From NCBI GenBank assembly GCA_020284085.1, contig JACEVL010000100.1, positions 646,001 to 710,000 on the forward strand: a stretch of 64,000 nucleotides of DNA, read 5' to 3'. The position numbers and the translations under genes are program-made. Position 1 is the first letter of the stretch. Every line of letters starts with the position of its first letter. The DNA is from Aporrectodea caliginosa (Eukaryota > Annelida > Clitellata > Crassiclitellata > Lumbricidae). Shown in pieces: positions 11,386 to 22,127 of this stretch. The notes beneath the pieces are model-generated. The model did no database searches, was not told the DNA's origin, and was given only the letters and a program-made list of their open reading frames with translations.

Positions 11386-11696
11386 TAGGCGCCGACTCTC
11401 TGGGAGCCTTGGGTGCGAATACACCCACAGAGAAAGTTCAGTGGGTGCGTCGCACCCAGAAGAATTCAGACCTTAAATGCAAATTTTTACAGTAAATTGC
11501 AGTAATCTCACATGTAAGCAGTAAGGTTGCACACGTGAGTTTCAAATACTTTTTCTAACCACTTAACCCTTGACAAGAAAACAATTTTCTTTCTCAGAAA
11601 ATGCACCAAAACTCACCTACTGCAATGTAGAATATAAAACATTCTCCCGGGTAGGACCCATGCACCCAGAGACAAAAGCAAAAGTCAGCGCCTAGC
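11386..11696. mobile_element. Small TAGGCGC-ended MITE nested in hAT
   Basis: About 310 bp bounded by TAGGCGCCGACT and, in reverse complement, TAGGCGCTGACT. Next to each end is a CTCTGGG-GGGTGC motif. The interior carries GGGTGCGTCGCACCC, a 15-bp near-palindrome. The surrounding bases (TATT on both sides) suggest but do not prove a target duplication. It is noncoding and probably hAT-related. Confidence 0.5.
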
Positions 11697-12099
11697 CTAT
11701 GTATTTAATCTAGGTGGGCCTATCCTTATTTGTTGACTGCCGAGCAGACATGGCAGTTGTATTAGTTAAGTTAATTATCTGTTAAAATCGTACATTTAAA
11801 TTTTAATAAAAGTTTTCTTAAATATATATAAATTGGTAGTTTTGATCTTATAAAATTAAAATTTTAATTAAAAAAAAATTATGTGAAACCACATGAAGTG
11901 TCAGAAGTTATCGGGTTCTCAAAATTGTAAGAAAAAAACAAGAAACAGAAGTTAGTATCAAAAAGCAAAATGGATGGCTTTAAACTATTTCAATAGAACT
12001 ATATAATTTCGTTTATTGAAAATAGAAAGTTGACAGACCGCAACTTCTCACATAGAAGAACAAAGAGGGAAAATAGCTATAATTATTAGTGTTATCGTC

Positions 12100-13806
12100 A
12101 GATGTCAGTACGGCAGTGAACCGATGGATTGGATTGAGTTACGAACAGTTCTATCTCTTTGATATTGACTTAAAGAGCACACGGGGGATGAAGCTACGAT
12201 CGTCTTTATTTGGCAATTCAAAGTCATGAGGTCTTTGGCGCAGTGCATAGCTACGTCGGACTGTCGGTGGAAAAAGGCTACGCAGAACATGACTTGAGTT
12301 CCATATGACTGCCTGAAAAAGCTGATTGTCTGCCTTTTCCATCATACAGACTACATCAGCTGCTGCTGAGGCGGGAGGTAGCCCATTCGCTTGACTCGTT
12401 GTAAAAACCTTTGTAGACTGTTTCGTTCGCTGGCTGAGGTGTACCCCCACCAGGCCGGTGAGGCATACAGAAGGCGTGCAATTGTGGTAGCCCGTGTGAC
12501 CTCGTGAAGCGCCGCTGATGGAAGACCGTGTGCCCTCAGAACTCTGATCGCATGTAGCGAGCTTGAGCAGGCACCCACCACCTGACGGACATGAGCCGAT
12601 GCTCTTAAGTCGTCGGTGATAGTGACTCCTAGTATAACCATTTCGGTTACTCGCTCCATATCCATCAGGGGCGGGACATCCTTGTTTCTGCAGCCACGTC
12701 GGAAGATCAGCATTTCACGAGATTTGTTCTTATTCAGTCTAAGATTATTCCTTTCCGCCCAGTCGGATACGTTGTTCAGCTCCTCTTGAATCGAGTGCCT
12801 CATGCCAGCTCCTGTGATTAAGTACGTATCATCTGCATACTTGCTGATCTTGTTCAGGCAGTGAATGGGATGTAAATCAGAAGCTTCTATGACATAACCC
12901 GACGGACCAAACCCGGACCCCTGAACAACGCTGGCATTGATGGATGCCAGTGTTGATGTCTGTCTTCCATAGCGTGTCATGTGCTTCCGCTCGTGGAGAA
13001 ACTCGACCAGCCAGTTGTAGATTTGGTCTGGGATGTCGAGCTGGCAGAGTTTACGAGCTAAGGTTGAATGTCGCACGGAGTCGAACGCTTTAGAAAAATC
13101 CAGCGAAATCAACGTCACATAGTTGTTGGTTTTGAGAAGATGATTCACTTGATGGAGGATGGATATCAGGGCAGCAGTGGTGGAGCCCGTTGGGCGGAAG
13201 GCAAATTGATCGGCTAGTTGGTCCGATGCTGGTGGAGTGCAGAAGGTTGGATAGATATACCGATGCACGATTTCTTTCTCGATCATTCTGGAGAGGACCG
13301 GAACTATTGATATCGGCCTAAAATCGACTGGCGACGTAGGCTGGGCTACCTTGGGGACTGGTCTGATGACAGCGATCTTCCATTGTGCAGGGACATGGGA
13401 GTGAGACAGTGAGAGGTTGACAACATCGGCCAGTACTGCTGCATAGACAGGGGCAGCAAGCTTAAGGAACCAAGCGGGAATCTGGTCGGCCCCGACCGCT
13501 GTGTGACGCAGCCGATCGAGTAGATGGAAAATTCGCATCTCTGAGATGAAGAGGCTGTTATCGTTCGCGGTCGCTCGTCTTGGTGGAGGCTCGTATTGTT
13601 TGTCAGTTGAGATTCGAGCGTAGTGTTCGTTTAGCTCTGCCGCAGTGATACCAATGTCAGGGTCAGGGTCCTGGGCTTGACGACGATTCGTCAACCCCGC
13701 CACCCGTCTCCACAGGTCCTCAGTACCTCGCCTTGGGTCAACGTCGTGCAGATGTGCTCTTGTTGCTAGTTCTATGTGACGGCCGACTCTGCGTGCATAC
13801 TGAAAC
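12100..13806 (-). mobile_element. Jockey-like LINE, long open RT frame (family F)
   Basis: Best preserved LINE in the window. On the minus strand one frame stays open from 13806 down to about 12351 and contains the fingers-palm of a reverse transcriptase: PVPKVAQPTSPVDFRPIS, LADQFAFRPTGSTTAALISI, LDFSKAFDSVRHSTLARKL and the catalytic KYADDTYLI at about 12819-12840. The usual PQGSGFGP-type motif reads VQGSGFGPSGY. The C-terminal part (ARLLYASPAWWGYTSASERN, then KRMGYLPP) shifts frame near 12360, and the remainder ends DRSFIPRVLFK. The endonuclease and ORF1 are lost. The copy lies inside the hAT element at 10981. Confidence 0.9.
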
Positions 13807-14754
13807 TACTTTAGCTGTGAGTTTTACAGTAGTACCCACTACCCAGTCATAAGGTAAAATTCGTTTGTAATAGGCCATACTAATATTGCAGGCAGGTCTA
13901 TTGGCTCAAATTGGTTTCGGCTTTATTGTGTTTTGGCAAACTGAAGCCTGATGGAGAAAAACTACAAGTAGATAAAGATTTCTGATTACTTCAACAAATA
14001 CATATTTTTGTCTTCTTTTGGTAATTATAATTTTTGGGTAATTGAATTTGTTTGGCTATTTACCATTCCCCAAAAAATTCAAATTTTCCAGTGTTTAATG
14101 CAATAATAAAAGAAAATAATTAATAACTCAGGTGAGGGTAATGTTCTGGGTGGTTCCTCGTTGGGTTTTGACGTGGGGTGGACCATGGAGTGGGGATCAG
14201 AGGGCGCCAAATGTATGCTTTGCCTGGGGAGCCATTTGGGCTAGGGCCGGCCCTGACTTTTACGATTGGTAGAATAGTCCACTGGTTGGTATAGGGAGTT
14301 CTCATGTTAATTCTTGCATGTTCAGATGACTGGAGTTGTAGTGGAGTGGTTAGCATGCTGGACCAGAGATGTTTTAAAGTAGTCAGGTTTCAAGTACAAG
14401 TACTTTGGTCTCAGGTATAAGTTAAAGTGTCTATGTTATAATACAAGTTGTTTTGTACACATGGCTATTGTGAAAAGTAGGAGATATTAAAGGGAAAATC
14501 CACTCTGTATTTTAGCTGATCATGCCATAGGACATGCAAAGTAAGGTAAATATGTATTAATCCTTTATTGGACCAATTGCTAACTGCATTTTGGTTTACA
14601 TTCTACAATGACCTATAATCTCAAATGTTACATTTTAATTTCTAGTATTTTTCAAACTGTGCAGTGTACAACAATGTTTTGGTCAAGAGTAAAGCATCCC
14701 AATAATAAATGTTTTACAGGCCAAACAAGCAGTGGTATAACTCTGTTATGGGCA

Positions 14755-14935
14755 TGAGGAAGCAGAGTATATAGCTGGTTTTTCTGGGGGTAGTACACGA
14801 GCAGGGTCGTTAATTATGGCCGAGAAGAGACGAGAGTCAGCGCACTGACATAGCTGTTGGAAGCTTTTATAGGAATCCGTAAGAAAGTCCACCCGAACCA
14901 GTCGTCTTATTATGGCCTGGAGTTGAACCTGTCCA
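14755..14935 (-). mobile_element. Jockey-like LINE C-terminal fragment
   Basis: The minus strand encodes RRLVRVDFLTDSYKSFQQLC followed by ADSRLFSAIINDPARVLPP. This matches the region after the RT in family F (compare KRLGYLEQ, then ADARLLFSILHNPKHVLH at 52470-52590). Only about 60 residues survive. Confidence 0.6.
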
Positions 14936-15165
14936 AAATGCACAAACGCTTGTGTGTAATTGCTTGGCAGCTGTGCTCTATGTTATCTAATGTGTCTCAT
15001 CCATTCTTGTCCATATATTTCTTTGCTCTGCTGCAGTGACCTGGTTGTTCTCTCAAACAGAACTTTCACAGCACAGCATATTGTACATCTATAACCTGGA
15101 TCGACACATATTACTCAACTATCTTTGATAAGAAAGATAATTTGGAAGTAGGTCAATAATTAATT

Positions 15166-15465
15166 GGTCATGTCCTTTTCTCCTTTTCTCCATATTACAC
15201 AACCCCAAGCATGTACTTCACCAACTCCTACCTCCACTCCGACCCCTCTCCTCTCACCAATTAAGACCTAGAGCACACAGCCATATTCTCCCACCCAAGG
15301 ACAACTCTCAATTTATTCCCAGATCATTATAAAAAAATATTTACTAGTTTATTCTAAACTCTTCTAATGAACTTTAATTATCCATTATCACTCATGTTAG
15401 CATTTCTGCATTTTTGTCAGATTGTTTTTCTCAATTAAACGATATATATATATACATATATATAT
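15166..15465 (+). mobile_element. LINE 3' end with (TA)n tail (family F)
   Basis: Sequence from CTCCATATTACACAACCCC through GTTTTTCTCAATTAAACG to a TA microsatellite, nearly identical to the 3' ends at 34507-34669, 52560-52822 and (reversed) 55655-55940. It covers the last coding residues and 3' untranslated region of family F. Confidence 0.75.
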
Positions 15466-16906
15466 ATGTCATTGACATCAAGTACATTATGCATAGAGGT
15501 GGCAAATCAATATCCGATTTATGGAGCAGTGGGAAGCGACCTCTCACACAAAGTCCTTAATTAAGCAGAGCAGTAGAGCGAAGACAGCAGCATCCAGCGC
15601 AGGTCTTCCATGGATATCAACTCCTATTATGACATCCTGCAGTCTGTTGGTGGGAAGGTGGGCGGTTCAATGACGGACTGAATCGGTCTTCTGGAGCCAA
15701 AGGTCAGATAGTCCATGGCCATGAATGATGGTTGTATAGGAGTTTTAGGTGATGTCGAATGACCAAGGATGCTGGAGAGTGATGACAAAAGTTGTCATTG
15801 GTGCATTCAATCACTTTCTCCCAGTACAGCATTTTCTTTTCGATGAACATGCTGTGCATTTGTGTTACGAAGTGTGTTCAGGCAGTGCGGTTCTCAGCAT
15901 TGCGTGTTCCTCTGAATCATCATTTGAGTCATCTCGCTTCTTGACGAAGTTCATGACAGAACCATGGAGTGGCAGGCATTCAGAGTCCTGAGAGGGAGGA
16001 GACTGTCAATCACAGGTCGCATTGAATACTCAAAGATGGCAAAGAGTTTGTCTGAGCTGAACAGATTGACAGGTTTTGACAATGCAGTCTGTTCAACAGA
16101 TCTGCATGGAAGTCCTGACAGTCCATGTTCTTCCAGGCTTGACATCTTGTACAAGCCAGTAATGAATAGTAGAATACGATGTTATAAGAGAAATGTAGGC
16201 TTAATCCTGAGGTCTTGAATGATGCATGATTATTAATCTCTGTTAGTGACCACCTCCAGCCCTCCCCCCTCCGAGTCAAGGCATGTGTCTATGATAGATG
16301 AAGACATGATGATGCTATTTTCTACTTTTGACTTTCTTCTTTCATTTGTTGTCTCTGATTCTTGTTAACTTTATTTCTTCTAAATGTTCTGTGCCTTGCT
16401 TCTGTAAAAATCATACTTCTGCATCTGTACCACAGAGAGCTTCTGTGGGTGTTATCTTGATGGCATTGATGCCTATGCTCTTGCTCTCACCATTCGATTC
16501 AGCCGTAAACCCAATAACATTTCTTCCTCAGAGAAAAATTCACTGCAGTTATGGTAATTCATGGTAATTTTCTTTGAATGCTTGTAAGAAATTGCTATTT
16601 GTAGTCTGGAAAATATGGTAATATACTGAGTAGAATACTGTACTGTATGGTCTTGCAACATATTCCAACACGTGATCCTGCACTGGGTAATATGGATTTT
16701 CTAACCTCTTTCCAAATACCTGGTGTGGCCTGTTTTAATGGATCAGTTCACATCTTTAACCTGTCTTTGTTTTAATAATTTCTTTTCCAAATAGCTTGAC
16801 CATCATAGATTAGTCTGAATCTAGTCTGCTCCAAAGTCAAACATACACATACTTACATACATGGATCTTTTTCATGCATAGTTGCATACGTTGCTGGCTG
16901 TTTTAG

Positions 16907-16996
16907 ATTATGATGCTCCTGTTGCTGAGAATGGGGATTTGACTGAGAAATATTTCATCATTCAGAAGGCTATACAGCACAGAATGCCTGAACAAG
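16907..16996 (+). CDS. GLB1L2-like: GH35 beta-galactosidase-like, third exon, copy 1
   Basis: Encodes YDAPVAENGDLTEKYFIIQK, then AIQHRMPEQ, the segment closing the catalytic barrel. The YDAPV/I-E-G-T-KY pattern is standard in GH35. Acceptor GCTGTTTTAG ends at 16906 and donor GTAATT starts at 16997. The exon is phase 1 at both ends (90 bp), so it joins cleanly to the exons at 10719 and 19334. An identical copy lies at 17970-18059. Using either one gives the same protein; using both would insert 30 residues in frame. Confidence 0.9.
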
Positions 16997-17129
16997 GTAA
17001 TTTCATGTTTGCAAGGTTTACGTTTATTCTGTTTTTAAAAGTTAAATATATGTGTGGCATCGATCGATCAACTAACGTCATACTACAACCCCTTGAGGAA
17101 ATCAGTAAAATGTTACTGAAAGATCGTGC

Positions 17130-17480
17130 TGCATCTACTCGACCTAGCCGTGGTCAATTCCTTTATTCTATACAAAAAGCTAGGGGCATCAAGCAACAGG
17201 TGTGGTTCAGACTACAGCTTATAAGAAGTCGGGTAACTGATGATGTGCGGCCGACAGCCGTCATCGCTGACAGAGTGCAACCGTTCATTCACGAAAAAAA
17301 TTTCGGACATGACTCTCTTCAACGGACAGCACTTCTGTGACTTGATACCAGCACACTGACAAGAAGGCTGGACCCGACAAAGGACTGGTGTGTTGTCTGT
17401 AACAAACATAGTGTATGAAGGTAGTCACAATACTTCTGCAAGACATGCATGCCCCAACCGGCCATTGTAGTTCTGTTATC
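17130..17480 (+). pseudogene. Eroded piggyBac transposase C-terminus, copy 1
   Basis: Inside the duplicated intron segment, broken frames read HFCDLIP, then AGPTK-like residues and CVVCNKHSV, followed after stops by FCKTC. This order matches the end of piggyBac transposases, where an RHF-P segment precedes a C-x2-C zinc-binding domain. The copy at 18190-18545 is clearer. Both are crossed by stops and cannot encode a working domain. Confidence 0.5.
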
Positions 17481-17492
17481 AAGGAATTTGAC

Positions 17493-17907
17493 GGTCAGAT
17501 GATCTAGCCGCCGACACCTCTCAGTGCCACTTCTCAGCCAAAGTAGCTCGGACGGTGACTCCATGACGTCATAGTCCAAGAACACCCAGTAGGCGGAGCC
17601 TGGGAAGCCCGAGTCTGGGCTACCGGCCCGCAGTCGTCCATGGCCATGACGATACAGTCGAGTGAAGCGATACGCTCCGATGGAGCGTGATGCCGGCCGT
17701 AGAATTCTTAACAAAAACTGTCGAAAAGTTGACGAAAAAGTAAAAAGTTGCTGCAAACGTTAGGTTGTCCTAGTACTGGCAGGTAATCCGACTCGACAGC
17801 TGCAAGCGCGACGCTGGACTTCACCGAAAAAGTCTACTAAAACGCACTAACATCGCAACTAGTGCGGTACGTGTGGCAGCCAGTTTGGCGCCTATAGATC
17901 AAATGCT
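17493..17907. other. Unique CpG-rich spacer between duplicated exons
   Basis: The 415 bp between the two duplicate units have no counterpart in the second unit. The stretch is distinctly richer in CG than the neighbouring intron and contains TGACGTCA at about 17563. A reverse-strand frame spans it, but its product is not recognisable and starts in the neighbouring repeat. Confidence 0.4.
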
Positions 17908-18541
17908 CCACATACTTACATACATGGATCTTTTTAATGCATAGTTGCATACGTTGCTGGCTGTTCTAGATTATGATGCTCCTGTTGCTGAGAATGGGGA
18001 TTTGACTGAGAAATATTTCATCATTCAGAAGGCTATACAGCACAGAATGCCTGAACAAGGTAATTTCATGTTTGCAAGGTTTACGTTTATTCTGTTTTTA
18101 AAAGTTAAATATATGTGTGGCATCGATCCATCAACTAACGTCATACTACAACTCCTTGAGGAAATCAGTAAAATGTTACAGAAAGATCGTGCTGCATCTA
18201 CTCGACCTAGCCAATTCCTTTATTCTATACAAAAAGCTAGGGGCATCAAGCAACAGGTGTGGTTCAGACTACAGCTTATAAGAAGTCGGGTAACTGATGA
18301 TGTGCGGCCGACAGCCGTCATCGCTGACAGAGTGCAACCGTTCATTCACAAAAAAATTTCGGATATGACTCTCCTCAACGGAAGCACTTCTGTGACTTGA
18401 TACCAGGAACTGACAAGAAGGCTGGCCCGACAAAGGCGTGTGTTGTCTGTAACAAACATAGTGTATGAAGGTAGTCACAATACTTCTGCAAGACATGCAT
18501 GGGAAAACCGGCATTGTATGTGTTACCAAGGAATTTCACAC
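17908..18541. repeat. Tandem duplication, second copy (contains an exon)
   Basis: Second copy of the 16850-17492 unit. It lacks a few bases present in copy 1 (for example GTGGT at the AGCCGTGGTCAATT site) and differs by single substitutions such as CGATCCATC against CGATCGATC. The exon it carries is unchanged. Confidence 0.88.
17970..18059 (+). CDS. GLB1L2-like: GH35 beta-galactosidase-like, third exon, copy 2
   Basis: Base-for-base the same 90 bp as 16907-16996, with acceptor CTGTTCTAG and donor GTAATT intact. The flanking intron has diverged while the exon has not. Because the exon is symmetric (phase 1-1), skipping, alternative use or inclusion of both copies all preserve the frame. Whether it is used, or is a haplotype or assembly duplication, cannot be decided from sequence. 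Confidence 0.8.
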
Positions 18542-18545
18542 CAAT
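18190..18545 (+). pseudogene. Eroded piggyBac transposase C-terminus, copy 2
   Basis: One frame reads KHFCDLIPGTDKKAGPTKAC, then VVCNKHSV, two stops, and SQYFCKTCMGKPALYVLPRN. This resembles the RHF-x-P linker and Cys-rich zinc domain (C-x2-C, then YFC-x2-C) at the end of piggyBac transposases. The last cysteine pair and the HT end are degenerate. It is a relic and is not linked to visible TTAA termini. Confidence 0.6.
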
Positions 18546-18559
18546 GTGGATGTATAGAA

Positions 18560-19333
18560 ACAATATGTGTAACATACTAGAGAAACTGACGGACTATGTT
18601 TTTGATAAGCATGACATGTTATTTTAGCATTATTATTGTGAACAGAAAGTGAAAAATTATTATTTCCATAGATTACATATTTTGAAAATTTTGACCCTTT
18701 GGCTTGGCATGTGGGTTAAAAGGGTGGTGGCAGTCAATGTGTTAAATGAGCACCTTTCCACCTGTATCTAGTGCTACAATGCTATGGCATTGCAAGGTGT
18801 TGCAGAGGATGAGGCCTGATATTCAAGATACCCGTTAACAGCTCTGCGTTTAAGTTTTTTTGTTCCGTAGGTAACAAAATAGTGAAAATAATAATGTGAT
18901 TAACTTGAACTTAATTGTCTGGATATCATCAGGTGAAGAAAATTATTGATGAGATAATTTATATAAAAATACAGCGAATGCTAAGACTATTCCTTGCAGA
19001 CGTGTTTGCATAAACAACCAATGTATACCTCCATGTATGCACAGAGTTGTTCCTAAATTAACAGAGGCCCAACAAATCTACTGGAAAGAAATTCCAGGAT
19101 TACGAATAAGCTGTAACCTGAGCAATAATGCGTATAATATTATGTTGATCAAGGATTAAAGGGTATGATCTCTTAGTGTTAGATTCGACAATAGTACTGA
19201 GAAAATTTGACAATAATTACTGTCAAATTGATTATTTAACTGTGTTGTGATGATGTTAACTACTAATCATACATTTATCAATGATTGCATATAAGCCATA
19301 TATATTAACATTTGGTGTTGTTTCTGTTGGCAG
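18560..19333. other. AT-rich intron, nothing recognised
   Basis: No repeats with clear ends, no family-like frames and no exon. It ends in TTCTGTTGGCAG, the acceptor of the 48-bp exon. Confidence 0.45.
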
Positions 19334-19381
19334 TTCCTTCTGACATTCACGTATCACCAGTTGTGGACAGTTGTGCTTATG
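19334..19381 (+). CDS. GLB1L2-like: GH35 beta-galactosidase-like, 48-bp micro-exon
   Basis: Encodes VPSDIHVSPVVDSCAY, the short linker between the catalytic barrel and the first beta-domain (GIPLPPPPDLLPKMPYE-type region in vertebrate GLB1L2). Acceptor TTGGCAG ends at 19333; donor GTTAGT starts at 19382. Phase 1 at both ends fits G plus TT at the entry and G plus GT at the exit. Its shortness makes it easy to miss, but neighbouring phases and the family alignment both require it. Confidence 0.85.
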
Positions 19382-19796
19382 GTTAGTCATATTAAGTGGT
19401 TTTGTTCAGACTTCTTCGGGAAGATTTAAAATTTAAAATTATCACTCTCATTGTTTTAAGACTGAAAGCGCCTTTTGCTTTAAGGGTCAAACCTCTGCTG
19501 TTTTTATGGCTCAAACTCATGTTGACTTGACGACTGTTTGAGGATGGATTTGGCTAAAAATCCAGCAACACACAGAACCTCCTACATTTTCCAGAAAGTG
19601 CTTTATGTGAAAGGTTCATTGAGAATGGCAAACACAATGCTGTTTTGATCTTTTCACTTTGAGATAAAAACTTGCCAATGTATTTAGGGACAGCAGAAAT
19701 TTATATACATAGAGAAGATGTAGTATTGGATTGAGCAAACAAATGTGTTGAGATAGCACCACGCAGAAACATAGCAGATCATCTCTTAGCAGATGT

Positions 19797-19880
19797 TTGT
19801 ATGTATGTATGTATGTATGTATGTATGTATGTATGTATGTATGAGCACATGTTATAGCACCCCTTCAAGATTTCTATGAT
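19797..19880 (-). mobile_element. SINE 3' end with (CATA)n tail
   Basis: A run of TATG repeats followed by GAGCACATGTTATAGCACCC and CTTCAAGATTTCTA is the reverse complement of the SINE 3' end at 36068-36115. The body of the SINE is not present. Confidence 0.6.
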
Positions 19881-20094
19881 ATACATAGAATGCCTTGCAA
19901 AAACCTCATTAATCAAATCTAATCTAATAATTTGTATATATAATCATTATTATAATATCGAAAGCATTAATGTGAACCCGTGTGGCTCCTAAAAACCCTT
20001 ATCTAGTCTCTACTCTACCTAGTCGATGTAACTCTACGTAGTCTTTGCACCTATATTAGCTCTTCTCATTAATGTCTCTCTATCTCAGTCCACT

Positions 20095-20915
20095 CTCCCT
20101 GATAAGCATAAACAAGCCATCATCCGACCTCATATCATAAAGTCTGGCCTGACCAATCAGACCCTGCAAACTATCGTCCCATTTCAAATCTATCATTCAT
20201 TTCTAAGCTTATTGAATGCGTTGTCCATTGACAGCTCTCTAACTGCGTTGAAACACATAACCTACTCCTTTTAACACAATCTGGCTTTACACGAATCCAT
20301 TCCATAGAAACAGCTGTTTTAGAGGTTTATAACGATGTTATAAACCTTGACCTTGGGTTCATAACGGTTCTTCTCCTTGACTTTATTGCATTGACCATAC
20401 TATCCTTCTCCAGATCCGTCTAAAGCAATTTGGAATTTCTGCACCTGCACTCCTCAGGATGTCCTCTTTTCTTACTTCCAGGACTTGCGACGTCTGTTCT
20501 GGTGCTAAATTTTCTAAAACTGCTGATTTAATATTTGGTGTCCCCCAGGGTTCCCTTCTTGGCCTGCTACTATACACATCCTATGCACATCTGACATCAC
20601 CAAAATTGCACTATGTTATGGAATTTCTATTTATTTTTACACTGATGACACCCAGCTATATATAAACTTTCCACTACTAACATTGATAATTATTCAAAAC
20701 CAGACTCGATACTTGCTTCCATGAGATAAATCTTGGTGTGTGCCTGAGTTAAATGCGAGTAAAACGGACTTAATATGGTTTGACCGTCGATCCCAATCAC
20801 ATCTTGACTTGAAAACACTCTCCCTGCAACTAGATGAAATCCAAGCCTACTGTAGTTTGTAGTATTGGAATTCTTCTTAATAGTAAACTTTCTATGTGTA
20901 ATCATATAGCAGGGG
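20095..20915 (+). mobile_element. Decayed LINE RT fragment (family A-like)
   Basis: RT region in broken frames: IRPHIIKSGL-like start near 20125, NCVETHNLLLLTQSGFTRIH near 20240-20300, GVPQGSLLGLLLYTS at 20538-20580, TDDTQLYI-like active site near 20640-20660, and NASKTDLIWFDRRSQ near 20753-20800. The order matches family A, but the copy is much more diverged. It ends at a CAGGGGTGGCCAACC motif (20912). Confidence 0.72.
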
Positions 20916-20929
20916 TGGCCAACCTTTTC

Positions 20930-21205
20930 ACTGCTTACGTCTGTTATCCACACTAAGAATTGACAGAACACAACTGAATTGGGCAGCAAATTCCACAGCT
21001 TTGGAACAAATGTATGAGAGCCCAACACCTGTTTGGAGGATCACAACAACAACATCCATTGATTGCAAGAAGTGTTTATATGAGGGGTAAACATGGAACA
21101 GAGTTGGTTAAATTGCAGTGCTGTCTGAATATGAGGCAGATTTTGAAATGGATTCTTTGCTCAGTAGACAGCCAGTGCAATGAATGCAGTATGAGCATAA
21201 TGTGC
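20930..21205 (-). mobile_element. LINE C-terminal fragment
   Basis: The minus strand encodes LHWLSTEQRIHFKICLIF (21175 downward) and, in another frame, SHTFVPKLWNLLPN (20940-21020). These are the LHWLP and LWN-LP blocks of CR1-type LINE C-termini. No 3' tail is present. Confidence 0.6.
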
Positions 21206-21216
21206 TGATATGTAAT

Positions 21217-21775
21217 GTAATGTAACAAAACATTTATAAAGCGCCACTTAAGAGTCTCTCAGAAGCGCTCAACACATGGCCATCAAACAGCTGAAAAAAA
21301 TGCGTCTTTAAGAGTTTAGAGAAAACTGTATAACCACGTGCAGCACGCACAGGTGGCGGAAGAGCGTTCCAGATCCGTGGCGCCGCAATCGAGAAGTCCC
21401 GACGAGCACAGGTGGTGGTTCGAAATGAAGGTATCATCAAGTCATTTCGCGAGGCAGACCGGAGAGCCCGCCGACCAGTTTGAGTGCCAACTGGAAGGCA
21501 CAGTTCAGCAATGTAGTGCGGAGCAGTACCAGTCGTAGCCTTCCAAACCAGCGTAGCAATTTTGAATTGCACACGATCAGCAACTGGAAGCCAGTGGAGC
21601 TCACGTCGCATGTAGTCAGATATGTGTGAATATCTCGGTAGATCAGCGAGAAGTCTGGCTGCTGCATTCTGAACGAGCTGAAGTTGATGAAGACGGAACT
21701 CAGGGAGGCCCAGGAGGACCCCATTACAGTAGTCAAGACGTGTGAGGACGAAGGAGTGTATTAGCACAGCCGCTC
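21217..21775 (-). mobile_element. LINE 3' fragment with (TTACA)n tail (family G)
   Basis: One open minus-strand frame (21767-21234) covers the C-terminal LINE region: HSFVLTRLDYCNGVLLGLPE, NAAARLL, LHWLPVADRVQFKIATLVWK, then AAPRIWNALPPPVRAARGY. The 3' end is TAAGTGGCGCTTTATAAATG and a TTACA run at 21215-21228. The same 3' end occurs at 29128-29300. A family B tail follows directly at 21792. Confidence 0.85.
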
Positions 21776-21791
21776 GGCTATGTATGGGTCT

Positions 21792-22012
21792 TAATTGTAT
21801 TGTATTGTATTGTATTGTATTTGATCATTTTTAAAGCACTTCTCATAGTATAAGCCTTTCAGAAGCGCTCCAAGTGTGAGGTACCCAAGAAAAAGGAAGG
21901 TTTTAAGGTAGAGAAAGAGGAAGAGATGCTACCAGAGAGTATTGTAGAGCGTAGAGAAGGAGGAAGTCCATTCCAGAGAGAGGGACACAAAGGATGTTGT
22001 CTCACTTACCAT
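21792..22012 (-). mobile_element. LINE 3' end with (ATACA)n tail (family B)
   Basis: A TGTAT array followed by TTTAAAGCACTTCTCATAGT and AAGCCTTTCAGAAGCGCTCC, the reverse complement of a family B 3' end and closely matching 50483-50660. Only the last coding stretch and the untranslated region remain. Confidence 0.72.
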
Positions 22013-22127
22013 AGCAACCAAACTGCACTAACCTCTTAACAAGTGATGATATGCCAGAGGGAAATTTTGAGAATTGTCATGTTTAATGGTGCATTTAATC
22101 AAGTTAATTGAAACTGTTTGATGTTAA

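Larger units (their letters stand above)
10981..14255. mobile_element. hAT element with nested insertions
   Basis: Perfect 8-bp target duplication ACTTTTAC (10973-10980 and 14256-14263) flanks a 3275-bp block with termini CAGGGCCGGCC on both strands, a typical hAT end. Each end is followed by a short subterminal repeat mentioning GGCGCC and TAGGGGCG-like sequence. No hAT transposase frame is recognised. Much of the length is later insertions: a small TAGGCGC-ended element (11386-11696) and a 1.7-kb LINE on the minus strand (12100-13806). Confidence 0.85.
14256..16906. other. Intron with scattered repeat fragments
   Basis: Apart from the LINE pieces at 14755-14935 and 15166-15465, this 2.6-kb stretch shows no exon. 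Overlapping open frames on both strands at about 15950-16280 have no recognisable family and lack splice or start context, so they are not called. The stretch ends in the GTTTTAG acceptor at 16905-16906. Confidence 0.4.
16850..17492. repeat. Tandem duplication, first copy (contains an exon)
   Basis: About 640 bp repeated at 17908-18541 at an offset of 1063 bp. The unit starts in intron (ACATACTTACATACATGG), includes the complete 90-bp exon with both splice sites, and continues through an eroded piggyBac transposase remnant. The two copies differ by scattered substitutions and short indels outside the exon, so they are not a simple read artefact of identical sequence. A unique 415-bp CpG-rich spacer (17493-17907) separates them. 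Confidence 0.9.

Noticed and set aside
15951..16279. Overlapping open frames on both strands
   Set aside because: No recognisable domain, no splice or promoter context, and both strands equally open, which argues for chance.
20912..20932. CAGGGGTGGCCAACC hAT-like end inside a LINE
   Set aside because: Only one end is visible and LINE-like sequence resumes within about 25 bp, so no element can be delimited.
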